Assembly (NCBI GenBank): GCA_963765265.1
Contig: CAVXVN010000007.1
Span: 62,001-126,000 of the forward strand
Reading direction: 5' to 3'
DNA: 64,000 bases
Origin: Bacillus_BD sp963765265
Lineage (GTDB): Bacteria > Bacillota > Bacilli > Bacillales > Cytobacillaceae
The notes under the pieces were generated by a model. That model was given only the letters and a program-made list of their open reading frames with translations. It had not been told where the DNA came from and did no database searches. Below are positions 1-8,507 of this stretch, in pieces. A program made the translations under genes and the position numbers. The number at the start of each line of letters is the position of its first letter. Within the stretch, counting starts at the first letter, position 1.

Positions 1-570
1 TTCTGGTTCTTTTGCTGCATTTTCAATAACAGTTCGACCTTTCGCACGAACAGCTGCTAGCATAATATTAATCGTTGCTCCTACACTGACAACATCCAAA
101 TAAATTCTTGCACCACGTAATTCATCGGCACGTAAATAAATGGCACCTTGTTCATTGGTCACACTTGCTCCAAGTGCTTCAAAACCTTTAATATGTTGAT
201 CAATTGGTCGTGGTCCAAAATAACATCCACCTGGCAACCCAATGACCGCTTTTTTAAAACGACCAAGCATTGCACCCATTAAATAATAGGAGGCACGCAG
301 CTTTTTGACTTTTCCATTCGGCAAGGGCATGGAAATCATGGAAGAAGGATCGACCGTCATTTTATTGTCCGTGAAGTCCACTTTCCCTCCAATTTCTTCT
401 AGTAGTCCTTTTAAAATCTGGACATCGGAAATATCAGGCAATCCTTCAATTGTAACAGGAGAATCTGCTAAAATGGTGGCAGGAATTAAGGCAACTGCAC
501 TATTTTTCGCACCACTGATCCGAACGGTCCCTTTTAACGGATAACCACCTGCTATCATTAATTTTTCCAT
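1..570 (-). CDS. murZ: UDP-N-acetylglucosamine 1-carboxyvinyltransferase (MurZ/MurA type), N-terminal part
   Basis: First committed step of peptidoglycan synthesis: transfers enolpyruvate from PEP to UDP-GlcNAc in the cytoplasm. The 190 visible codons start MEKLMIAGGYPLKGTVRISG and run off the window edge, so the C-terminal half is outside. The GAKNSA lysine-asparagine pair near residue 23 and the active-site cysteine loop PGGCYFGPRP near residue 117 are both present and intact. The ATG at 570 follows an AAGGGAG ribosome binding site. In B. subtilis the second MurA paralogue (MurAB/MurZ) sits next to tal and fbaA, as here, so MurZ is the more likely paralogue; that choice rests on synteny only. 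Confidence 0.93.
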   Translation of the reverse strand, partial: MEKLMIAGGYPLKGTVRISGAKNSAVALIPATILADSPVTIEGLPDISDVQILKGLLEEIGGKVDFTDNKMTVDPSSMISMPLPNGKVKKLRASYYLMGAMLGRFKKAVIGLPGGCYFGPRPIDQHIKGFEALGASVTNEQGAIYLRADELRGARIYLDVVSVGATINIMLAAVRAKGRTVIENAAKEPE

Positions 571-1094
571 TATGAACTCCCTTCCAAGACATTTTCTACA
601 TGAACCCTTCGCAGTAAAATAACCATATTGCTTTCATGGAAAAAATCTTACCTCGAAAATTCTAATTTTTCTGTAGCAAAGAAAGCCTACTTTTATTATT
701 CACCGTACTGAACCTTCCAAAACTTCATCATGAATCAGATACTCGTCCATTTTTTCAGGATAGAACTCTTTATATATACCCAATGATCTTTCTTTGAGAT
801 CTCATTTTATTCCATTCCCTTATTTTACACAAAAAATAACCCTGGTGTATAGAATTGGAAAATATTTTCACTTATTATATTTCGTTTTCTAAAAAAAATT
901 GGAAATGGTAGGGTTATTAAGGGCAATGGGGAAGGAGAATAACGCGGACGTAAGAGACGCATTCTCGTAGTACAGTTTGAAGCTGTTAATCTGTATTCCT
1001 CTTGTACAAGTCGATTTCGCTTTTTAATTGTTTAGCTACATCGACTTGCATAAGAGGTTTTAAACCAAAGTTAAATCCGTTTTTCTTGTCTAAC

Positions 1095-1206
1095 TGCATC
1101 GGCTAGCTCCTCGAGGTCTTAAGCCATTCCGAGGATGAGTTACAAAGCCAACCTCCTCCTCAGACTGTCTTAGGCTAGTCGGAGCTGACCAAGCCGATTT
1201 TGCTTT
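1095..1206. repeat. Interspersed palindromic repeat, CTCGAGGTCTTAAGC family, copy 1
   Basis: The 637 bp between murZ and tal hold no convincing gene. The part next to the tal stop codon is an imperfect long palindrome: ATCGGCT near 1099 pairs with AGCCGAT near 1190, and AGCTCC with GGAGCT inside it. It carries the 15-bp core CTCGAGGTCTTAAGC at 1110-1124, which recurs exactly at 16892 and 31237. It lies just 3' of tal in the transcribed direction and could end or stabilise that transcript. Similar intergenic repeats are common in Bacillaceae genomes; function is not known to me. Confidence 0.6.
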
Positions 1207-1207
1207 T

Positions 1208-1851
1208 CTACGCTAATGTTTTCCAGTCAGCAAGAAAGGCTTCAATTCCTTTGTCTGTTAAAGGATGATTAAATAATTGCTTAATGACTTTATATGGGAT
1301 TGTTGCAATATGCGCACCTCGTAAAGCGGCATCTGTTACATGCTGAGGATGTCGATCGACGCGGCAATAATTTCCGTTTCAATCCCATGGATAACGAAAA
1401 TTTCAGCAATTGTTGAGATCAGGTCCAAACCATTATGACCAATATCATCTAATCTTCCAACAAATGGTGACACATATGTAGCACCTGCTCTTGCAGCCAT
1501 TAACGCCTGATTCGCACTAAAAATAAGGGTTACATTCGTTTTAATTCCTTCTTTTGAAAGAACAGAAACAGCCTTCATCCCATCCGGTGTCATAGGGATC
1601 TTAACCGTAATATTTGGAGCAATTGCAGCTAATTCTTTTCCTTCTCTGATCATTGTCTCTGCATCTAGAGCAATTACTTCTGCACTAACTGAACCTGGAA
1701 CAAGCTCTGTAATCTCACGAAGACGATCATGAAAAGAAATATCTTTTTCCTTTGCTACTAAAGACGGATTGGTTGTGACACCTGCGATAATTCCTAATTC
1801 AAAGGCCTCTTTAATTTCTTCCATATTTGCAGTATCGATAAAAAACTTCAT
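1208..1851 (-). CDS. tal: Transaldolase (TalC/fructose-6-phosphate aldolase-like), one frameshift
   Basis: Small transaldolase of the pentose phosphate pathway (about 214 aa). Start MKFFIDTANMEEIKEAFELG at 1851 follows an AGAGGGG site. The Schiff-base lysine motif TVKIPMT near residue 84 and the TNPSLV loop are intact. The reading frame breaks near 1362, where ATCGACATCC stands for an expected ATCCGACATCC (one C missing). In the next frame the protein continues RHPQHVTDAALRGAHIAT and ends at 1208. The total length (644 bp, one short of a multiple of three) fits a single deletion. It lies between murZ and fba, as in B. subtilis (ywjH). Confidence 0.88.
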
Positions 1852-1980
1852 ACATATACCCCTCTCTTGTGAAAAAAATTTTGGATGATTATTTCCTACA
1901 ACTTCAGTCTTTATGCAAATACACACGTCCATTTTAGTACGATCTAAGATACCAGCTTATGTCATGATTCATAATGCAGT

Positions 1981-2005
1981 GAAACCGCCCCAAAAAGGCG
2001 GTTTC
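1981..2005 (-). terminator. Hairpin downstream of fba
   Basis: Perfect 9-bp stem GAAACCGCC/GGCGGTTTC with a 7-nt loop, beginning 3 nt past the fba stop codon. No clear U-run follows on the minus strand, so termination is only plausible. Confidence 0.5.
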
Positions 2006-2007
2006 AA

Positions 2008-2866
2008 TTAAGCTTTACCTGCAGAACCGAATTCGCGGATTTTGCCAATAACCGTTTCTTTAATCACATCACGTGCAGGTCCTAAATATTTACGTGGATC
2101 ATACATATTTGGATTTGCTCTAACACTTCACGAACACATTTTGCTAGAAGCAATTTGATTTTCTGTGTTCACGTTAATTTTTGCTGTTCCTAATGAAATG
2201 GATTTTGAATATCCTTCGTTGGAATTCCGTTCCACCATGAAGCACAAGCGGTACACCCGTTCCAGTTTGAAATCTCTTCCATTTCTTTAAAACCCAAGTT
2301 TGGTTCACCTTTATAAGGACCATGAACAGAACCTAGCGCAGGAGCTAAACAGTCAACGCCTGTTTGTTTTACTAGCTCTTCACATTCTTCTGGATCTGCG
2401 TAAATAACACCATCCGCTTGAACATCATCTTCTTGTCCGCCAACCGTACCAAGTTCGGCTTCAACGGAAACTCCTTTTGCATGTGCATATTCAACCACTT
2501 GTTGTTGTCAATTTAACGTTTTCTTCAAATGGATGATGGGATGCATCAATCATGACAGATGTAAATCCAGCATCAATGGCCTCTTTACATTTGTCGAAAC
2601 TTGAACCATGGTCTAAGTGAATGGCAACAGGAACGGTTATTTATAATCTTCCAATAATCCTTCTAACCATTTTTACAACCGTTTTAAATCCACCCATATA
2701 GCGACCTGCACCTTCAGAAACACCAAGAATAACAGGTGATTTTTCTTCTTCAGCTGCTTGAAGAATAGCCTGTGTAAATTCCAAGGTTATTGATATTAAA
2801 TTGTCCAACTGCATAGCCTTCTGTTTTAGCTTTTTTCAGCATATCAGTCATTGAAACTAAAGGCAT
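2008..2866 (-). CDS. fbaA: Class II fructose-1,6-bisphosphate aldolase, many frameshifts as assembled
   Basis: Glycolytic zinc-dependent aldolase. The start MPLVSMTDMLKKAKTEGYAV at 2866 follows AGGAGGATGAACG. Recognisable segments in changing frames are VGQFN, SPVILGVSEGAGRYMGGFKT, the zinc-ligand region HLDHGSSFDKCKEAIDAGFT, EAELGTVGGQEDDV and the C-terminus EFGSSGKA. The overall span (859 bp) is one base longer than the usual 285 codons plus stop. At least seven one-base indels are visible, near 2784, 2665, 2640, 2505, 2268, 2205 and 2120. Protein-level conservation between them is excellent, which argues for sequence error; a recent pseudogene is the alternative. Confidence 0.88.
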
Positions 2867-3100
2867 CGTTCATCCTCCTAAAAATCGATCGTTCACAAAC
2901 CTGACATTTAAGTTCTTATTATAGTTTTATACAACAGTCTAAACTATGTACTCTTACTTAAATGTCAAATCATAAATTGTCAATAAAAATTTCATTTTTA
3001 TCATATCAAAACTGACAAAAAATGCTATTAATCCAGCATTTATTTTTGGTAAATTTGTCCTTACCTTTTCCTAACTCAAGGTAATGGCCACTTCGTTTTA

Positions 3101-3475
3101 TTATACCGAGCTAGAAGTTTTCAAATGTTTTTCTACTGCTTTTCGAATATCATCTATATCAAAAGGCTTGGCAAAATGGGTAATCGCACCTAGGTCCATT
3201 GCTTCTTGAATCATATCTAATTCTCCATAAGCAGTCATTATGATTACCTTAATGTCTGGTTGTAATACTTTCATTCTTTTTAAAATTTCAATCCCATCCA
3301 TACCAGGAATTTTCATATCAAGAAGAACAAGATCTGGAACATGGTCATTCAGGATCTCTAGTGCTTGAAGCCCATTTGCTGCCTGAAACGTATCATATCC
3401 TTCCTTTTGTAGAACTTCATTCAGTAAAATCCGAATACCAAATTGATCATCAACGATTAATATTTTCTCTTTCAT
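3101..3475 (-). CDS. spo0F: Sporulation phosphorelay response regulator Spo0F
   Basis: Single-domain receiver that passes phosphate from the sporulation kinases (KinA and others) to Spo0B and so to Spo0A. It is 124 aa, the same length as B. subtilis Spo0F. The acidic pocket DD is at residues 9-10, the phosphoacceptor is Asp53 in LVLLDMKIPG, Thr/Ala in IIMTAYGELD follow, and the conserved lysine is in HFAKPFD. There is no output domain. ATG at 3475 follows AGAGGTG with good spacing; the in-frame extension upstream lacks a site. A sigma-H-like promoter lies about 95 bp upstream. Neighbours fba and pyrG match B. subtilis. Confidence 0.97.
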   Translation of the reverse strand: MKEKILIVDDQFGIRILLNEVLQKEGYDTFQAANGLQALEILNDHVPDLVLLDMKIPGMDGIEILKRMKVLQPDIKVIIMTAYGELDMIQEAMDLGAITHFAKPFDIDDIRKAVEKHLKTSSSV

Positions 3476-3569
3476 AAAGCACCTCTTTTTCTTTATTAAA
3501 TAATGAATAGGTTTGGGCAATTTGATCTGTTTTTAATATTGTACCTTATTTTTAATATTCTTAAAGTTA

Positions 3570-3597
3570 ATTCTAGACTATTTCCAAATATTCCTTC
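3570..3597 (-). promoter_or_regulatory. Sigma-H-like promoter of spo0F
   Basis: On the minus strand GAAGGAATA (3597-3589) is followed after 12 bp by CTAGAAT (3576-3570), close to the sigma-H pattern RnAGGAwWW-N11/12-RnnGAAT with one mismatch (C for R). B. subtilis spo0F is known to have a sigma-H-dependent promoter. The assignment is by pattern only. Confidence 0.5.
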
Positions 3598-3674
3598 TAT
3601 TTTTTAAAATTACTTCTTTCGTTTACAATATTATATGATCATGAATTTTACCATACTATTTTGGAGGAGATCCT

Positions 3675-4202
3675 TTGTTAAAAATGTTTGCGACACAGTT
3701 AAACGGATTGTTTAAAAAGATTCAAGAAAACCAAATCGAGTCGATAGAGGATGGTGCCAGGCTTCTAGCCCAAGCGTCCGTTGCAGAAGGGACTATTTAT
3801 GTATATGGGACAAATGAAATGGCTGCAATCTCGCATGAAGCAACTACGGGCTAGAACCACTTAACCACTGTACGATTTTGCATCCGGATGAATCATTAGA
3901 GCGCTTAGGGAATATGGACCGGGTTTTACTCGTTACTCGATATTCCTCTGATCCCCAAGCTCTCCAATTGGCCAAACAAGCTTACCGAAAGGCAAATCCC
4001 CTTTGTAGCCATTTCTACTCATATCGAAGAAAGCCATGAGACCCTCGTAGAATTAGCGGATGTCCATATTGATTTACAATTAATAAAGGGTCTGCTTCCG
4101 AATGATGTTGGAGAACGGTTCGGATATCCTTCTTCAATGGCTGCCCTCTATGTTTATTATGGCTTAAAATTTACGATTGATGAAATTTTAGCTGAGTATT
4201 AA
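3675..4202 (+). CDS. ywjG: YwjG-family protein (DUF2529), two compensating frameshifts
   Basis: About 175 aa; TTG start at 3675 preceded by TTGGAGGAGA. It begins LLKMFATQLNGLFKKIQ, continues IEDGARLLAQASVAEGTIYV, and ends FGYPSSMAALYVYYGLKFTI with a TAA at 4202. The fold suggests an SIS-like phosphosugar-binding domain (inferred from the VYGTNE ... DRVLLVT ... VAISTH arrangement). The frame shifts near 3848 (HEATTG then GLEPLNH) and returns near 3995 (KGKS then IPFVAISTH); the two cancel, leaving a span divisible by three. It is transcribed against its spo0F and pyrG neighbours. Function is unknown. Confidence 0.78.
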
Positions 4203-4314
4203 AGATTAAACATAACATGGTGACTTGACTGTTCGTGCCTACAGTAAGTTTTCGCTGACAAGCTATAGGTCTGTTGTTCCTACATATAGACCTAATCCGT
4301 GTTCGATACGTAAA

Positions 4315-4350
4315 AAAAGCCTTGTTTCTCACAGTGGAAACAAGGCTTTT
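4315..4350 (-). terminator. Rho-independent terminator of pyrG
   Basis: Long stem AAAAGCCTTGTTTC / GGAAACAAGGCTTTT with a short loop, about 17 bp past the pyrG stop, with A-runs on one side and T-runs on the other. It can also serve ywjG from the other direction. Confidence 0.85.
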
Positions 4351-4366
4351 CATTCACAACAAATGA

Positions 4367-5971
4367 TTATTGTTCTTTATGTTGTAAGGATGCTCCAATA
4401 AATTCACGGAATAATGGTTGTGGACGATTTGGTCGTGAAATAAATTCTGGATGGAACTGTGATGCCACAAACCATGGATGATCTTTCAATTCGATGATTT
4501 CAACTAGTCGTCCATCTGGGCTTGTACCAGAGAAAACAAATCCTGCTTCTTCCATCATTTGACGATAGTGATTATTAAATTCATAACGATGACGATGACG
4601 TTCGTAAACCACTTCATCTTTATAAGCTTCAAATGCTTTTGTTCCTTCTGATAACTTACATGGATATAACCCAAGACGAAGCGTACCGCCAAAGTCTTCA
4701 ATATCCTTTTGTTCTGGAAGTAAATCAATAATTGGATGTGCAGTATCTGGATTAATTTCGGAAGAATGCGCTCCTTCTAAAGAAAGGACATTTCGTGCAT
4801 ATTCAATGGATGCAAGCTGCATACCTAAGCAGATCCCAAGGAATGGTCTCTTTTGTTCACGTGCATATTGAATGGCTGCAATTTTTCCTTCAATTCCACG
4901 GTCACCGAAACCACCTGGAACAAGAATTCCATCGACTTCATCTAATAGTTCAGCCACATTTTCAGCAGTTACTTCTTCAGAATTAATCCATTTAATTTCA
5001 ATATCTGAATCATGAGCATAACCAGCATGCTTCAATGCTTCTACAACAGAAAGATAGGCATCTTGTAATTCAACATATTTCCCAACAAGACCAATCGTCG
5101 TCTTTTTGGAAAGATTACGTACTTTTTCTACAAGTGCTGTCCATTCTGTCATATCTGCTTCACGGCAATTTAGACCAAGGTGCTCACAAACAATTTGATC
5201 CATATCTTGCGCTTGTAGTGCTAGTGGAATGGCTAATAGATGATCTGCATCTAGACATTCGATCACGGCATCTTTGTCAATATCACAGAAAAGAGCGATT
5301 TTATCTTTCATATCTTGTGAAATCGGCATTTCCGTACGAGCCACAATAATATTTGGCTGAATACCAAGACTACGCAATTCTTTTACGCTATGTTGCGTTG
5401 GTTTTGTTTTCATTTCACCAGCTGCTTTAATATAAGGAACAAGTGTACAGTGAATATACATCACATTATTATTGCCGATATCACTTTTCACTTGACGAAT
5501 CGCTTCTAAAAATGGAAGGGATTCAATATCCCCAACCGTTCCACCGATTTCAGTAATCACTACATCCGCATTCGTTTCACGGCCTGAACGGAATACACGT
5601 TCTTTAATTTCATTGGTAATATGCGGAATAACTTGAACCGTTCCTCCTAAATAATCACCACGTCGTTCTTTTTTCAAAACAGCCGAATATACTTTACCAG
5701 TTGTTACGTTACTGTATTTATTAAGGTTAATATCAATAAAACGCTCATAGTGCCCTAAGTCTAAGTCTGTTTCCGCACCATCATCCGTTACAAACACTTC
5801 ACCATGTTGATAGGGACTCATTGTTCCTGGGTCTACGTTAATATATGGGTCAAATTTTTGAATCGTTACGTTCACACCACGATTTTTTAATAATCTTCCT
5901 AAAGAGGCCGCTGTAATTCCTTTTCCAAGTGAAGAAACTACGCCACCTGTTACAAAAATATATTTTGTCAT
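4367..5971 (-). CDS. pyrG: CTP synthase (glutamine hydrolysing)
   Basis: Makes CTP from UTP, ATP and glutamine; last step of pyrimidine nucleotide synthesis. It is 534 aa and unbroken. The N-terminal amidoligase domain (about 1-265) starts MTKYIFVTGGVVSSLGKGI with the synthetase P-loop and the DPYINVDPGTMSP motif. The glutaminase domain (about 290-530) has the oxyanion strand GGFGDRGIEGK, nucleophile Cys in FLGICLGMQ, and the His-Glu pair in SQFHPEF. The leader upstream carries a CTP-responsive attenuator. The synteny with spo0F and rpoE is the same as in B. subtilis. Confidence 0.98.
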   Translation of the reverse strand: MTKYIFVTGGVVSSLGKGITAASLGRLLKNRGVNVTIQKFDPYINVDPGTMSPYQHGEVFVTDDGAETDLDLGHYERFIDINLNKYSNVTTGKVYSAVLKKERRGDYLGGTVQVIPHITNEIKERVFRSGRETNADVVITEIGGTVGDIESLPFLEAIRQVKSDIGNNNVMYIHCTLVPYIKAAGEMKTKPTQHSVKELRSLGIQPNIIVARTEMPISQDMKDKIALFCDIDKDAVIECLDADHLLAIPLALQAQDMDQIVCEHLGLNCREADMTEWTALVEKVRNLSKKTTIGLVGKYVELQDAYLSVVEALKHAGYAHDSDIEIKWINSEEVTAENVAELLDEVDGILVPGGFGDRGIEGKIAAIQYAREQKRPFLGICLGMQLASIEYARNVLSLEGAHSSEINPDTAHPIIDLLPEQKDIEDFGGTLRLGLYPCKLSEGTKAFEAYKDEVVYERHRHRYEFNNHYRQMMEEAGFVFSGTSPDGRLVEIIELKDHPWFVASQFHPEFISRPNRPQPLFREFIGASLQHKEQ

Positions 5972-6037
5972 AATTAAAATTCCCCCTCTATAACAGTTTG
6001 TACAAATTTACACCTATTTAAAAAACAAAGACATGTG

Positions 6038-6208
6038 AAGATGAAGATTATTTTAATCAAATACACCTCGGTGTATTTGCGCCCAGATTTTATCGAGCTC
6101 GCTCGATAAATTCCCTTTAAAATCTGTGGCATCCGCCGGAGGCTTTAACTTTATTCAGTCGGGGTTCACCCCGACTGAATAAAGTTGAAATAATAATCTT
6201 CATCTTCC
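6038..6208. repeat. Multi-hairpin interspersed repeat, copy A (in the pyrG leader)
   Basis: 171-bp element bounded by a perfect 16-bp inverted repeat GAAGATGAAGATTATT. Inside, on the plus strand, are three hairpins: AAATACAC-ctcg-GTGTATTT, TTTATCGAGC-tc-GCTCGATAAA enclosed by CAGATTTTA/TAAAATCTG, and ATTCAGTCGGGG-ttca-CCCCGACTGAAT. The core of about 130 bp recurs inverted at 59306-59445. It sits between the pyrG attenuator and the pyrG start codon, so it is part of the read-through leader RNA. Most of the 380-bp gap upstream of pyrG is this element plus the attenuator. Confidence 0.8.
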
Positions 6209-6234
6209 TATGGAAAAATAAATAAAAAATAAAA

Positions 6235-6269
6235 GCGCCCCACTTACTTTTTATAAAGTAAGGGAGCGC
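6235..6269 (-). terminator. pyrG leader attenuator (CTP-controlled terminator)
   Basis: The minus strand reads GCGCTCCCTTACTTT, loop, AAGTAAGTGGGGCGC, then TTTTATTTTTT: a strong intrinsic terminator about 40 nt into the leader. Its 5' arm contains the pyrimidine stretch CTCCCTT. In B. subtilis, low CTP causes reiterative G addition at the GGGC start of the pyrG transcript; the G-rich 5' end then pairs with this stretch and prevents termination. All required parts (GGGCTC start, UC-rich 5' arm, U-run) are present here. Mechanism is inferred from that precedent. Confidence 0.85.
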
Positions 6270-6305
6270 AACTCATATAATTTAACCGTTCCTCTTTACG
6301 AGGAG

Positions 6306-6344
6306 CCCAAAAAGTATTCTACAAGTAGTATATCGAAAAGTCAA
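6306..6344 (-). promoter_or_regulatory. pyrG: pyrG promoter with GGGC initiation site
   Basis: Minus strand: TTGACT (6344-6339), 17-bp spacer, TAGAAT (6321-6316), then 7 nt to GGGCTCC starting at 6308. The near-consensus sigma-A promoter and the GGGC start are the signature of reiterative-transcription attenuation. It begins just 10 bp past the rpoE stop codon. Confidence 0.85.
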
Positions 6345-6353
6345 GCTGATATT

Positions 6354-6913
6354 CTATTCCTCTTTATCATCTTTATCATCAAGATCATCATCGTCATCTT
6401 CGATTTCTAATTCAACGACTAAGTCATCATCGTCCAGATCATCGTCATCATCGTCTAAATCATCATCAAGATCATCTAACAAATCGACATCATCTAGGTC
6501 GTCGTCATCATCGTCATCGTCGTCTAAATCATCATCTAAGATGTCAAGATCATCGAGGATTTCTTCAGGGTCATCAAATGCAAGCTCCTCTTCGACCACT
6601 TTCTTTGCTTTCTTCTTCTTTTTCGCTTTAGCTGGATTTACGATTTCTTCTACTACTTGATCGACTGGGTACCAAACTCGTAACCCCCATTGATTTTCAC
6701 CAATGGCTAAAAATCGTCCATCAATATTTAACTCTGTATAAAACTGAGCAATTTTCGTTTTTACTTGTTTGTCAGTCAGACCCGCTAATTTTGAAATTTC
6801 ATCTAGGATATCTTTAAAAAAAACGGCTTGTTTTTTTTCTCTAGTAATTCGTACGCTAACTCTATTAGAGACATTTCATCTATCTCTTCTTTTGAAAATT
6901 GGTGTAAACTCAA
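6354..6913 (-). CDS. rpoE: RNA polymerase delta subunit, one frameshift in an A8 run
   Basis: Delta factor of Gram-positive RNA polymerase, raising transcriptional specificity and core recycling. TTG start at 6913 with an AAAGGA site: LSLHQFSKEEIDEMSLIELA matches the folded HARE-HTH N-terminal domain; then ISKLAGLTDKQVKTKIAQFY, LNIDGRFLAIGENQWGLRVW and WYPVDQ. The C-terminal third is an extreme acidic tail, mostly Asp (for example DDDDDDDDDLDD), longer than I recall for B. subtilis delta (173 aa total; about 186 here). The frame changes at an A8 run near 6832; nine A restore GAG AAA AAA AAA CAA. The deletion falls in a homopolymer, so sequence error is likely. Confidence 0.92.
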
Positions 6914-7104
6914 AATCCGCACGTCCTTTCTATTTAACACATTCCTCTTTCCGAAAGACCCTTGATTCATGAATGGCTATTCAATGAGTCGGAAAGTGCT
7001 ACTATCTCAAAATACATATTCTTCATTATAAACAAATTGTTGGTGATTATGCTAGTTCTTGATGTGAAATTCCATCATATATTTTGCCCAACCTCTGTAT
7101 TCCT

Positions 7105-7320
7105 CTAGCTTTTCTCCTTAGTTGAACGTTTCATTTCATCATCGGCATGTCTGTTATTTCTAGAAAATTCCTTTTTGGCATGTATAAAAAAATAAAAGGA
7201 TAATAGAATAAATGCAATGGATCCAAGCTGTCGTTGATATAATTGATAGGAAACGGTCAATGACCCCGCCCAAATGATTACCTTTATAAACCGTTTCAAG
7301 ATCTTCACTTCCTGAATCAT
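7105..7320 (-). CDS. Small membrane protein of unknown function
   Basis: 71 aa, MIQEVKILKRFIKVIIWAGS onward. A hydrophobic first segment (about 9-27) and second segment (about 32-47, GSIAFILLSFYFFIHA) are followed by a basic/acidic tail KKEFSRNNRHADDEMKRSTK. It starts 34 bp after the TetR stop on the same strand, so it may be co-transcribed with it. No strong ribosome binding site is visible, which lowers confidence. I do not recognise a family. The 190 bp between it and rpoE show nothing clear. Confidence 0.5.
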   Translation of the reverse strand: MIQEVKILKRFIKVIIWAGSLTVSYQLYQRQLGSIAFILLSFYFFIHAKKEFSRNNRHADDEMKRSTKEKS

Positions 7321-7354
7321 TATTCATTTTTTTAACAAAACTCTGATGCCAATT

Positions 7355-8029
7355 TCAGCCATTCTGCCTTTTCTGCCCGTTTTCTTCATTCTCCATGTAA
7401 TCGTAGCCCCCTTTAATTCCCCCTATAATGAGATCTGTTTGTAATTCAATATATTCTTCAAGCGTAAATATCTTTCTTAATTCCCAACGACGAAATGCCC
7501 ACATTTGTCCTAGAACATAAATATTATGGGCGGCCAGTTTTATTTGTTTTCCAGTTAGGGACAGTTCTTTATTTTCAACACAGCCCTCCATCATTTGCTT
7601 AAAAAGATCTACCATTTCTAACTCTTTTTCCAACACATAGGGAAGAGCATCCTTTGTTAAGGATTTAACCTCCTGATACATAACAAGAACTTCGTTTTGC
7701 ATTTCATCCATCAAACAAAAGAAGTTGGCAATTCCTTTTCGAAGACCTTCCAGTGTCCCTTGTTCTGTGTCAAGAACCTTTTGAAGCCGCTCTCTTACTT
7801 GATCATAAATTCGATCACAGACTAGATAGAGGACATCTTCCTTTTCACGGATATACTCGTATAATGTCCCAATACTAAAACCAGCTGCCCTGGCAATTTC
7901 CCTTGTCGTTGTTCGATGAAATCCCTTTTCGATAAACAATTTCACTGCACCATTAATCATTTGATCACGGCGCTTCTGGATGAGGCGTTCATCTTTAACC
8001 GAAGCATGCACTTCACGTTTTTTCATCAT
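7355..8029 (-). CDS. TetR/AcrR-family transcriptional regulator (FadR-like)
   Basis: 224 aa. The N-terminal HTH (about 20-66) reads MINGAVKLFIEKGFHRTTTR, then EIARAAGFSIGTLYEYIREK, which is standard TetR. The rest is an all-helical ligand domain. Start at 8029 follows AGGAGGTGGGG; a second ATG one codon later is possible. It stands upstream of nothing obvious on its own strand except a small membrane protein and lies 480 bp from fadF. Fatty-acid-degradation regulators of this type (B. subtilis FadR/YsiA) sense long-chain acyl-CoA. The link here to FadF is by neighbourhood only. Confidence 0.85.
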   Translation of the reverse strand: MMKKREVHASVKDERLIQKRRDQMINGAVKLFIEKGFHRTTTREIARAAGFSIGTLYEYIREKEDVLYLVCDRIYDQVRERLQKVLDTEQGTLEGLRKGIANFFCLMDEMQNEVLVMYQEVKSLTKDALPYVLEKELEMVDLFKQMMEGCVENKELSLTGKQIKLAAHNIYVLGQMWAFRRWELRKIFTLEEYIELQTDLIIGGIKGGYDYMENEENGQKRQNG

Positions 8030-8245
8030 TTCCCCACCTCCTGCCTAACTCTAATTTTGTACATTCTTTTGTCTTCATTTGTGAAATAACAAGCCGTTGG
8101 ATTTTCTGATTTCTTTATAAATCTGTGTCATTTTTGCATTCCTCATAAACCTCTCAAAAGGGTATTCTTTGTATAACCATCAAAAACCTGCACCGTTTCA
8201 GTTGGATAATTAAAATCTTAGTGCATGATTCAATATTGATAAAAT

Positions 8246-8259
8246 TGAAAGCGCTTCAC
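8246..8259. promoter_or_regulatory. Possible CcpA (cre) site in the tetR-fadF gap
   Basis: TGAAAGCGCTTCAC contains a central AAGCGCTT palindrome. Read on the minus strand, one half matches the cre pattern TGWAANCGNTNWCA perfectly and the other poorly (about 11 of 14). The 478-bp gap (8030-8507) has no credible gene. A weak hairpin near 8418-8465 pairing AACGC/GCGTT could end fadF transcription. Confidence 0.3.
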
Positions 8260-8507
8260 TTGATTTATATTTTACTATAAAGTTTCTGAAAAAAGAAATA
8301 ATTTATCAATATTCACTTTCCTTCTATACATCATAGTCCAATTCCCACCCTTTTAAAATATTACACCGTAGCCGGTACAATTTACGGACAGAGTGAGTCC
8401 TTTTATACCATTACAAAGTAAAACGCAGGGATCATCGGTACAATCCCTGATACCCCCGCGTTGCACGTACCTATTTCACTCCTAAAACGATTCTAACGAA
8501 TTTAATC

